From Nocardia sp. NRRL S-836 (GTDB taxonomy: Bacteria; Actinomycetota; Actinomycetes; Mycobacteriales; Pseudonocardiaceae), in NCBI RefSeq assembly GCF_001279525.1, contig NZ_LGDY01000106.1, positions 75,350 to 139,349 of the forward strand: a stretch of 64,000 bases of DNA, read 5' to 3'. The position numbers and the translations under genes were made by a program. Below are positions 46,277-53,739 of the stretch, in pieces (the first letter of the stretch is position 1; the number at the start of each line of letters is the position of its first letter). Under the pieces are notes generated by a model. That model was given only the letters and a program-made list of their open reading frames with translations, was not told where the DNA came from and searched no databases.

Positions 46277-46572
46277 GCCGAGCGGCCGGCCGGGGTGTGC
46301 GCGCAGCTGCCGTACGCCCCGGTCATGCTGGCGGGCCGGGATGCGCACCCCGAAACGAGGGACAGACCGGGGCCGACGACCTCTGCTTTGACGCGGTCGA
46401 GCAGGGCGCGGTCCTCCGGCGGCAGCAGCCCGTCGATCACCCGGTCCAGGTAGTCGCACTGCCCCTGGCACAGCGAGGCGTGCCGGTCGGCACACGTGTG
46501 CTCGTGCTCGACCTGGCCGACGACGCGGCGGTGGTGGCTGAACGACAGCCGGATCACGGGCCTGCGCAACAC
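46096..46572 (-). CDS. Doubtful small Cys-containing ORF after the MbtH gene
   Basis: An open frame with good GC3 continues after the MbtH stop and contains the plausible helical piece CADRHASLCQGQCDYLDRVI. However, its last 180 bp oppose the beta-propeller gene and a strong hairpin lies between MbtH and this frame. GTG 46572 is an arbitrary start after the hairpin. If real, it would be a separate small protein with a Cys cluster. I rate it weakly supported, as the terminator indicates the operon ends before it. Confidence 0.3.
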   Translation of the reverse strand: MLRRPVIRLSFSHHRRVVGQVEHEHTCADRHASLCQGQCDYLDRVIDGLLPPEDRALLDRVKAEVVGPGLSLVSGCASRPASMTGAYGSCAHTPAGRSAQPVGPVHPAVMRAMRTRCGWSPTGTETTLRPVVKSIAVTWSAPLSEMMHARPSPLTVAQ

Positions 46573-46613
46573 GATCAACGACGGCAAGCCCAGCCCAGCC
46601 GCCGGAAACGCCA

Positions 46614-46663
46614 CCACGCCCGGCCCCCGTACCGGCACAACGCCGAACGGGGGCCGGGCGTGG
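46614..46663. terminator. Long hairpin ending the NRPS operon
   Basis: CCACGCCCGGCCCCCGT (46614-46630) pairs perfectly with 46647-46663; an inner CGGC/GCCG pair further closes the loop. It lies 25 bp beyond the MbtH stop on the minus strand, marking the probable end of the biosynthetic operon. Confidence 0.85.
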
Positions 46664-46688
46664 GCTCCGGTGCGGTCGCACCGGGTCG

Positions 46689-46919
46689 TCACCGCCCGGC
46701 GGCCAGGCGGTCGAGCTGGTCGCGGACGCTGCGCGGGCGCATGTCGGTCCAGTGCTGGTTGACGTAGTCCAGGCACGCCTGGCGGGTGTCCTCGCCGTGG
46801 GCGACGGTCCAGCCGGCCGGGACCTCGGCCAGCGTCGCCGGCCACAGGGCGTGCTGGCCCTCGTCGTTGACGACCACGAAGAAGCGGCCGTCCTCGTCGT
46901 CGAACGGGCTTGTGCGCAT
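46689..46919 (-). CDS. MbtH-like protein
   Basis: The 76-residue protein has the MbtH signature N-x-E-x-Q-x-x-L-W (VVVNDEGQHALWPATLAEVP), then GWTVAHGE and a C-terminal WTDMRPRS helix. MbtH proteins bind NRPS adenylation domains and support their folding and activity. ATG 46919 sits 10 bp after the hydroxylase stop, with GAAGGA overlapping that stop. Expected partner of the NRPS beginning outside the window. Confidence 0.96.
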   Translation of the reverse strand: MRTSPFDDEDGRFFVVVNDEGQHALWPATLAEVPAGWTVAHGEDTRQACLDYVNQHWTDMRPRSVRDQLDRLAAGR

Positions 46920-46929
46920 CGGGATTCCT

Positions 46930-47961
46930 TCAGTAGATGGTGCGGTCGTTGGCGGTGCGGCGGTGGGCGCGCGACTTGCGGAGGTCGCGGGCGATGTTGA
47001 GGCGGGTGAGCCAGCGGTCGGTGCCGTCGAAGCGGGCGGTGAACGGCTCACGGCCGTGCGTGCCGCGGTAGTTGTCCAGGAACAGGACCTCGCCGGGCTT
47101 CAGGGCGTAGCCGGCGATGTTGGCGTCGATCGCCTTGACGATCGCGTCCAGCGCGGCGGCGGCCTCGGGGTCGGAGGCCGGGACCTCCATGAAGTACGGG
47201 TCGAGGCGCAGGTACGGGTCCTCCTGCGGGCCGAACAGGACCGCGATGGGCTGGGGGTCCGCGTCCAGGCCGGAGATCCACTCGTAGCTGCGGTCGCGCA
47301 GGCGGCGCAGCTGCTCGTCGCCGTCGTCGTTCTGGCGGTTCGCGGCGAGGTGGGAGCGGTCGGGCCGGATCGGGAAGCGTTCCTGGCGCAGGACCTCGAC
47401 CACGTCGGCGGGCAGGTCGACGCCGTCCAGCGAGCCGTAGGTGGTGTTCACGCCGTCGGGGTTGCGCAGGCACATCAGGCCCACGTAGTCGGTGCGCATC
47501 GGGTGGAACGCGTCCTCGATGTGCCACGTGAGCAGTTCCTCGCTGCCGGAGCCGAGCTGCTCGTACTGGTGCTCCTTGATGGGGAACACGTCGTGCAGCA
47601 GCCGGCCGTCCTGCTGGGTGGACCACGCGATGGGGTCGCCCAGCAGTGACGCGCACAGGTAGAAGAACAGGTCCTCGGCCAGCGTGGGCCGGCCCTCACC
47701 GCCGCAGTCCTTCCAGTGCGCGGGCGTGGGGCCGATGCGGTCGTCGTCGACCCGGTAGCCGCCGACGACGCACAGCGGGTGCGGTTCGGTGAGGCGGAAC
47801 TCGGTCAGGCCGGCCCGCAGGGCGCGGGGCAGCTCGTGGGCGATGACGGTGGCCTCGCGCACGAAGTCCGGGTCCTCGACCGTGCGGTACCGCTCGGCCA
47901 GCGAGGCGACGAGCGCGTCCGCCTCCGCGGCGTCCGATGTGGACAGTTCAACTCTGAACAC
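46930..47961 (-). CDS. Fe(II)/2-oxoglutarate-dependent amino-acid beta-hydroxylase, VioC/AsnO-type
   Basis: The 343-residue TauD/clavaminate-synthase-fold enzyme has the iron-binding H-x-E (LLTWHIEDAFHPMRTDYVGL, about residue 160) and a distal His with an arginine for 2-oxoglutarate (THGREPFTARFDGTDRWLTR). Relatives hydroxylate the beta carbon of arginine (VioC), asparagine (AsnO) and similar residues for nonribosomal peptides. It overlaps the adjacent capreomycidine-synthase-like gene by 14 bp, the VioC/VioD pairing, which favours arginine as substrate. GTG 47961 follows GGGGAGAAGG. A homologue lies at 52716. Confidence 0.9.
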   Translation of the reverse strand: MFRVELSTSDAAEADALVASLAERYRTVEDPDFVREATVIAHELPRALRAGLTEFRLTEPHPLCVVGGYRVDDDRIGPTPAHWKDCGGEGRPTLAEDLFFYLCASLLGDPIAWSTQQDGRLLHDVFPIKEHQYEQLGSGSEELLTWHIEDAFHPMRTDYVGLMCLRNPDGVNTTYGSLDGVDLPADVVEVLRQERFPIRPDRSHLAANRQNDDGDEQLRRLRDRSYEWISGLDADPQPIAVLFGPQEDPYLRLDPYFMEVPASDPEAAAALDAIVKAIDANIAGYALKPGEVLFLDNYRGTHGREPFTARFDGTDRWLTRLNIARDLRKSRAHRRTANDRTIY

Positions 47962-49066
47962 GGGCCTTCTCCCCTGCGATCGCGAGCGTGTCGAGTCCTC
48001 TGGTGAACGAGGCGGTGGGACCGCCGTAGCCCAGCCGGACCCGGGTCGGGTCCCCGAAGCACGTGCCCGGCACGAGCAGCGTGCGGTGCTCGCGGGCCAG
48101 GTCGTGGCAGAAGTCGGTGGTGTCGGCGTGGCCGACCAGCCGCGGGAACGTGCTGGCGCCACCCATCGGTTCCGGCAGGTCGATCAGGTCGGGGTGGTCG
48201 GCGGCCCACTTGCGCAGCAGGCCCAGGTTGTGGCGGGCCTGCTCCATGCGCGGGCCGACCAGGCGCTCGGCGTTGCGGGCGACGCGGGTGGCGAGCAGCT
48301 CGACCAGCGGCGAGAGGTGCAACGTCATGCGGTCGCGCAGTTCCAGGGTGCCGCGCAGGACCTCCTGCGGCCCGATGGCCCAGCCGACCCGCAGGCCCGG
48401 CAGGCCGTAGCCCTTCGACAGGGTGCCGATGGAGACGGCCCGGTCGTAGTCGTGCACGGGGTCCACCAGCGGCTCGCCCTCGACCACCATCTCGCGGAAC
48501 GCCTGGTCCCACACCAGGTACGCGCCCGCCTCCGCGCAGATGGCGACGAACTCGTCGCGCTGGGCGGGCGTGAGCGACGCACCGGTCGGGTTGTGCGGGA
48601 AGTTCACGACGACGGCCTTGGCGCCGCCGATGACCGCGCGCAGGTCGTCGAGGTCGGGACGGAAGCCGTTCTCCGGCCGCAATGGCCACACGCGCAGGTC
48701 GCAGCCCATCGTGCGGGCGATCGACGTGTGCGTGTGGTAGGTCGGCTCGGTGACGACGACGGCGTCGCCGGGGTCGAGCAGGGTGCTGAGCACGAGGTAG
48801 ATCGCCTCGCTGCCGCCGTGCGTGACCATGACCCGGTCCGGGTCGCCGGTCCCCCACTGCGCGGCGATGGCGGTGCGCACCTCCTCGCTGCCGTAGGAGG
48901 TGCTGTCGCGGAACACCACGGCGTCGAGCTCGTCGGCGTCGATGCCGAGCAGGGCCCGCAGGTCGGCGAGCGAGTAGTCCTCGACGCCGCTGCTGCCGAT
49001 GTCGTCGTCCACCGCGAAGTAGTAGAGACGCATCCAGTCCTCTAGGGGCGCTGGTTCGAACTTCAT
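47948..49066 (-). CDS. PLP-dependent enzyme, capreomycidine synthase (VioD)-like
   Basis: The 372-residue fold-type I aminotransferase-like protein has N-terminal APLEDWMRLYYF, SSGVEDYSLADLRALL, a PLP-binding SKGYGLPGLRVGW (catalytic Lys in SIGTLSKGYG, about residue 217), and FPHNPTG. The N-terminal SSGV and D-W-x-R-x-Y-F words match VioD/CmnD-type capreomycidine synthases that cyclise 3-hydroxyarginine to capreomycidine. It overlaps the VioC-like gene, so the two probably act in sequence. Experimental precedents are viomycin, capreomycin and streptothricin; assignment here is by motif and context. Confidence 0.85.
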   Translation of the reverse strand: MKFEPAPLEDWMRLYYFAVDDDIGSSGVEDYSLADLRALLGIDADELDAVVFRDSTSYGSEEVRTAIAAQWGTGDPDRVMVTHGGSEAIYLVLSTLLDPGDAVVVTEPTYHTHTSIARTMGCDLRVWPLRPENGFRPDLDDLRAVIGGAKAVVVNFPHNPTGASLTPAQRDEFVAICAEAGAYLVWDQAFREMVVEGEPLVDPVHDYDRAVSIGTLSKGYGLPGLRVGWAIGPQEVLRGTLELRDRMTLHLSPLVELLATRVARNAERLVGPRMEQARHNLGLLRKWAADHPDLIDLPEPMGGASTFPRLVGHADTTDFCHDLAREHRTLLVPGTCFGDPTRVRLGYGGPTASFTRGLDTLAIAGEKARVQS

Positions 49067-49076
49067 AGGACGCCTT

Positions 49077-50861
49077 TCATCGGTAGGCCGAGGACTGCAG
49101 CTCGTACAGCTCGGCGTAGAGGTCGGGGTGGGCCATGAGGTGCTCGTGGCTGCCCATCTCGCGGATGCGGCCGCCGTCGAGGACGACGATCAGGTCGGCC
49201 ATGCGCACGGTGGAGAAGCGGTGCGACACCAGCAGCGTCACCGTTCCCCTGGACTTCCCTGCGCGTGCGGCGGCGGCGAAACGCTCGAACAGCGCGTGCT
49301 CGGTCTGCGGGTCGAGCGCGGCGGTGGGCTCGTCGAACACGGCGAGCAGCGGATCGGTGCGCAGCAGGCCGCGGGCGAGTGCCAGCTTCTGCCACTGGCC
49401 GCCGGACAGCTCGACACCGCCGTCCCACGCCCGTCCCAGCCGCGTGTCGAGGCCGCGCGGCAGGCCGTCCACAACGGACCGGGCACCGGCCCGGTCGAGG
49501 GCACCGTGCAGCGCGGCGTCGTCGTCGATCCGCGCGATGTCCGCCACGCCCACGGTTTCGCGGGCCGCGAGCTGCAGCTCCACGAAGTCCTGGAACGCGC
49601 CGCTGACCCTGGTCCGCCACTCGCGGGTGGGGATGCGGTGCAGGTCCACGCCGTCGACGCGGATCTCGCCGCCGTCCGGTTGGTAGAAGTCGCACAGCAG
49701 CTTCACGAGCGTGGACTTGCCCGCGCCGTTCTCCCCCACCAGCGCCACCACCGAACCGGCGGGCAGGTGCAGCGACACGCCGTCGAGGACGGTCCGTTCA
49801 CTGCCGGGATAGCGGTACGTGACGTCGACCAGGTCGATGCCGTGGCTCAGCGCCGCGGGCGGGGCGGCGGGCTCGGCCGGGTGCTTGCCCGCGGTGGCGG
49901 CGAAGCGCTCAAGCCAGACGTAACGCCGGGCCTGCTTGAGGCACCACAGGAAGTCGCCGCTGTAGCCGACGGACGTGGCGACGACCGCGGCCATCTCGAT
50001 GGTGAGCGCCACGACCATGACGACGTCACCGGGCGTGGCCCTGCCCTGGACCGCGAGCCACACCACCAGCGCGATGGCGCCGACGAACCCGCCCGCGTTG
50101 ACCACCGCGTCGACGCTCTTGAGCACGGCACCCCTCCAGGCGGCCCGGTTGCGGGTGCCGAGGACCTCGTCGGAGACCCGGTGGTGGCGGCGGACCAGCT
50201 CGCGGGTGAGCCCGAAGACGCGCAGCTCCTTGCCCGCACCGGCGGTCGTGCCGATGTCGAACAGGTGGCGGCGCAACCGTTCCGGTTCGCCGGTGTCCTC
50301 CTGGGCCTCGACGGCGAGGTCGTTGGCCCGGCTGGTGATCCACAGCGAGATGAACGCCAGCAGTGCCAGCGAGATGAGCGCCGGGTGGACATCGGCCAGC
50401 AGTGCCGCGGTGGCGCCGAAGCCGACGAACGCGCTGATCAGACCGGCCATGGCGTTGGTCATCTCGGCGAGGCTCTCGCGTTCCTCGCGCACCAGCTGGA
50501 TCTGGTCGAGGTACTTCGGGTCCTCGTGCGGGGTGAGGCTGTCGATGCCGCCGAGCATGCGCATCAACGTCCGGTCGGACAGCGCCTGGGTGCGTTCGAG
50601 GACCGCGAACACGCAGTGGGCGTTGTAGTACTGGGCGACGACGAGCAGCCCGGTGGCCGCAGCGATGCCGAGCCCGGCCGTGAGCGCGGAGTCCAGGTCG
50701 CGTTCGCGGGCGGCGTCGACCAGAACGCCGGCGCTGTAGGCGATCAACGGTCCGGTGAGCGCGACCGCGATCTCGGTGAGGATCTGGAACACCGCGTACC
50801 AGCGTGCCGCGCGGAAGCCGAAGCTGATCGTGGTGACGAAGGCCCGCCAGGTGTCACGCAT
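49077..50861 (-). CDS. ABC transporter, fused permease and ATPase (exporter half 2)
   Basis: The 594-residue type IV exporter has six membrane segments (about 15-310), then the nucleotide-binding domain: Walker A GENGAGKST (about residue 376), signature LSGGQ, Walker B LLAVFDEPTAALDP and switch His VSHRFS. ATG 50861 overlaps the upstream ABC gene by 8 bp. It likely forms a heterodimer with it to export the peptide product or act in self-resistance. Confidence 0.92.
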   Translation of the reverse strand: MRDTWRAFVTTISFGFRAARWYAVFQILTEIAVALTGPLIAYSAGVLVDAARERDLDSALTAGLGIAAATGLLVVAQYYNAHCVFAVLERTQALSDRTLMRMLGGIDSLTPHEDPKYLDQIQLVREERESLAEMTNAMAGLISAFVGFGATAALLADVHPALISLALLAFISLWITSRANDLAVEAQEDTGEPERLRRHLFDIGTTAGAGKELRVFGLTRELVRRHHRVSDEVLGTRNRAAWRGAVLKSVDAVVNAGGFVGAIALVVWLAVQGRATPGDVVMVVALTIEMAAVVATSVGYSGDFLWCLKQARRYVWLERFAATAGKHPAEPAAPPAALSHGIDLVDVTYRYPGSERTVLDGVSLHLPAGSVVALVGENGAGKSTLVKLLCDFYQPDGGEIRVDGVDLHRIPTREWRTRVSGAFQDFVELQLAARETVGVADIARIDDDAALHGALDRAGARSVVDGLPRGLDTRLGRAWDGGVELSGGQWQKLALARGLLRTDPLLAVFDEPTAALDPQTEHALFERFAAAARAGKSRGTVTLLVSHRFSTVRMADLIVVLDGGRIREMGSHEHLMAHPDLYAELYELQSSAYR

Positions 50862-52701
50862 CGGTGCCCCCCACGGGCTGGAAGCGTTCCGCCTGCAGCC
50901 GGAACAGGTGGGCGTAGCGGCCGTCGCGGTCCATCAGCTCGTCGTGGCCACCGGCCTCGACGACCTGGCCGCCGGAGACGACCACGATCCGGTCGGCCCG
51001 CCGCACGGTGGAGAAGCGGTGCGAGATCAGGATCGTGGTGAGCCCCTGGGTGAGGTCCAGGAAACGTTCGTACAGCTCGGCTTCCGCGCGCACGTCGAGA
51101 GCGGCCGCGGGCTCGTCGAGCACGAGAACCCTGGCGCCCGCCTCGACGGCGAACATCGCGCGGGCCAGTGCGACGCGCTGCCACTGCCCGCCGGAGAGGT
51201 CGACGCCGTCGGTGTAGGCCTGCGACAGCACGGTGTCCCACCCCTTCGGCAACGACTCGACCAGCTCACCGATCCCGGCCCGGTCGGCGGCGCGGCGCAG
51301 CATGGCCTCGTCACCGGCGTGCTCGGGGGCGCCGAGGCCGATGTTGTCGCGCACCGGCAGGTGGTAGCGGGTGAAGTCCTGGAACAGCACGGCCACCCGG
51401 CTGCGCCACGCCCGCGGGTCCAGGCCGGCGAGGTCCGCGCCGTCCACGGTGATCTTGCCGCCGGTGGGTTCGTAGAAACCGGCGAGCAGCTTCACCAGCG
51501 AGGTCTTGCCCGCGCCGTTGTCGCCGACGACCGCCAGCGACCGCCCGGCGGGGATCACGAGGTCCAGGCCGGTGAGGACGTCGCGGCCGGTGCCGGGGTA
51601 GCGGAACGACACGCCGTCGTAGCGGATCTCCCGTGCGGGGACGTCCGCGCCGACCGGTGAACCGGACTCGGCGGGGGCGCTGCCGGCGAGGCGCTTCTCC
51701 AGGGAGAGCACCTTCGGCACGGTGACGGCGGCGTTGGACAGGTACAGGTGCTCGTCGCCGACGGCGTACTCGTTGGCGTTGGCCAGTGCCTCCACGAACA
51801 CGGCGAGGGCGGCGAGCGTGAGATCACCCCGCACCGCGGCGTAGGCCAGCAGGCCGTACGACAGGACGTTGATGACCAGGATCGCGGACGCCGAGCCGAG
51901 CACCATGGCGGGCCGTGGCCGCCGGGCCCGCCGGATGGGCCCGATCCCGGCCTGCCACAGCGTGTCGAAGCGCGTGACGAGCCAGTCGAGGACGCCCCAC
52001 AGCCGGACCTCCTTGGCCGGCGGCGGGTCCAGCGCCAGGTCGCGGACGTACTCGGCCTGGCGCAGCTGGGCGCTCTGCCCGAAGCCCTCCTCGCCCACGC
52101 GCAGGTAGTCGCGCTGCATGCGGTAGACGATGATCGGCCAGACCACGAGCCACAGCAGGCCGAGCCACCAGTGGAACCAGGTGAGCACGGCCGCCGAGCC
52201 GATGGCGCGCAACCACGACGTGAGCACCTCGGGCAGCGCCTCGACGGTCTGGCCCGGCCGGTGCGCGCTCATGCCGAGGCCCCGCACGATGCGGACCTCG
52301 TCGAGCACGTCGGGGTCTTCGAGGTGGGCGATGCCCCTGGGCCGGCCCAACGCGCCGAGCACGACCTCCTGGAGGTACCGGTCGACGTCGCGGCCGAGCG
52401 TGGACACCGTGGCCCGCAGCAGCGGGGACGTCAGCCGCTCCACGAGGATCGCGACCGCGACGGCGACCAGCAGGGTGCCCACCCGGTCGGCGGCGGGTGA
52501 GCCCGCACCGTCGCGTGCGGCACCCTCGATGCCACCGACGAGCAGGCCGGTGAGCACCGCGATGCCGATGGGCAGCACAGCGCTCACCACCACGCCACCC
52601 GCCAGGAGCGCCGTCCGCGGGCGGCTGACCCGTGGCAGGACCCGGAGGACGGCGAGGATGCCCTTGGCGGTGGGCGGGAGGCTGCGGAGCGGGTTGCGCA
52701 T
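50854..52701 (-). CDS. ABC transporter, fused permease and ATPase (exporter half 1)
   Basis: The 615-residue protein has a membrane region (about 1-330), then Walker A GDNGAGKTS (about 407), LSGGQ, RVLVLDEPAAALDV and ISHRFSTV. Upstream of and overlapping the second ABC half (8 bp). The Walker B of this half reads ...DEPAAALD with the catalytic Glu present, so both halves look ATP-competent. Export of the product or of toxic intermediates is inferred. Confidence 0.92.
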   Translation of the reverse strand: MRNPLRSLPPTAKGILAVLRVLPRVSRPRTALLAGGVVVSAVLPIGIAVLTGLLVGGIEGAARDGAGSPAADRVGTLLVAVAVAILVERLTSPLLRATVSTLGRDVDRYLQEVVLGALGRPRGIAHLEDPDVLDEVRIVRGLGMSAHRPGQTVEALPEVLTSWLRAIGSAAVLTWFHWWLGLLWLVVWPIIVYRMQRDYLRVGEEGFGQSAQLRQAEYVRDLALDPPPAKEVRLWGVLDWLVTRFDTLWQAGIGPIRRARRPRPAMVLGSASAILVINVLSYGLLAYAAVRGDLTLAALAVFVEALANANEYAVGDEHLYLSNAAVTVPKVLSLEKRLAGSAPAESGSPVGADVPAREIRYDGVSFRYPGTGRDVLTGLDLVIPAGRSLAVVGDNGAGKTSLVKLLAGFYEPTGGKITVDGADLAGLDPRAWRSRVAVLFQDFTRYHLPVRDNIGLGAPEHAGDEAMLRRAADRAGIGELVESLPKGWDTVLSQAYTDGVDLSGGQWQRVALARAMFAVEAGARVLVLDEPAAALDVRAEAELYERFLDLTQGLTTILISHRFSTVRRADRIVVVSGGQVVEAGGHDELMDRDGRYAHLFRLQAERFQPVGGTDA

Positions 52702-52715
52702 GGGTTCCGTATCCG

Positions 52716-53726
52716 TCAGATGAGGCGTGCGGTCGCCGAGGCGCGCCGCTCGTGGGACTTCCGCAGGTCGGTGGTGATGCTGACCCGCTTGAGCCAGCGG
52801 TCCGTGCCGTCGTAGCGGGCCTGGAACGCCTGGCGGCCGTGGGCGAGACGGTGGTTGTTGATGACGAGGACGTCACCGGGCTCCAGCGCGACGTCCAGGC
52901 AGGACGCCTCCAGCAGGTCGCTGACCGCCTCCAGCGCCTTGCGCGCGGCGGGGTCCGCGGGGGTCTCCATGAAGTACGGGTCGATGCGGATGTACGGGTG
53001 CTCGCGCGACCCGTAGAGCACGGCCACGCGGTTGTCGTCGGCCTTCATCTCGTCGATCTCGGAGAACTCCGCGTCCACGCCCTCGGTCACGTTGTGCTTC
53101 GCCAGGTGCGAGTCGTCCGGCCGGATCAGGAAGTTCGGCTCGTGCAGCAGCCCGAGGTGCTCGGCGCCCAGCGACGGCAGGTCGGGCTCGGACACGATCG
53201 TGGCGACCTTGTCGGGGTTGCGCAGGCACTCCAGCAGCAGGTAGTCGGCCCGCCACGGGTGGAACGCGTCCTCGGTGTGCAGCGTGAGCGTGTCGGTGCT
53301 GCCGATGCCCATCTGCTCGGTCTCGAACCCCTTGATGGGGAAGATGTCGTGCACCAGCCGGGCGTCCTGCTGGGTCTTCCAGCCGAACGGCTCGCCGAGC
53401 AGGGAGCCGTGCAGCAGGATGAGGATCTCCTCCGCGAACTCCGGGGTCGGGGTCGGCCGGCCGCGCCAGTGCCTCGGGGTCGGGCCGATGCGCGCGTCGT
53501 CGATGGTGTGGCCGCGGACCACGCAGTAGCCCAGCCGGTCCTCCAGCGCGAAGTCGCGCAGGAAGCGGCGCTGGCCCACGGGCAGCTCGGCGGCGAGCAG
53601 CGGCAGGTCGCGCAGCAGCTGCTCGTCCTCCGGGCCCGAGTACTCCTTGGCGATGCGCAGTGTCAGGTTCTCGACCTCGGCGGCTTCCTCGGTCGACAGG
53701 TGGTAGATCCGTTTCGGCGTGGACAA
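52716..53726 (-). CDS. Second Fe(II)/2-oxoglutarate amino-acid hydroxylase (VioC/AsnO-like)
   Basis: The 336-residue paralogue of the enzyme at 46930 has H-x-E in TLTLHTEDAFHPWRADYLLL and the distal iron and co-substrate residues in LAHGRQAFQARYDGTDRWLK. It starts at TTG 53726, preceded by GGGGGAG about 7 bp upstream and just after the NRPS stop. Family members hydroxylate Asp, Asn, Arg or others. Presence next to a VioD-like enzyme leaves open whether this one or the other works on arginine. Confidence 0.9.
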   Translation of the reverse strand: MSTPKRIYHLSTEEAAEVENLTLRIAKEYSGPEDEQLLRDLPLLAAELPVGQRRFLRDFALEDRLGYCVVRGHTIDDARIGPTPRHWRGRPTPTPEFAEEILILLHGSLLGEPFGWKTQQDARLVHDIFPIKGFETEQMGIGSTDTLTLHTEDAFHPWRADYLLLECLRNPDKVATIVSEPDLPSLGAEHLGLLHEPNFLIRPDDSHLAKHNVTEGVDAEFSEIDEMKADDNRVAVLYGSREHPYIRIDPYFMETPADPAARKALEAVSDLLEASCLDVALEPGDVLVINNHRLAHGRQAFQARYDGTDRWLKRVSITTDLRKSHERRASATARLI

Positions 53727-53739
53727 GGACTGCTCCCCC

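Noticed and set aside
49063..49695. Alternative frames in the ABC genes
   Set aside because: Arg-rich shadows of the ATPase domain without Walker motifs in frame.
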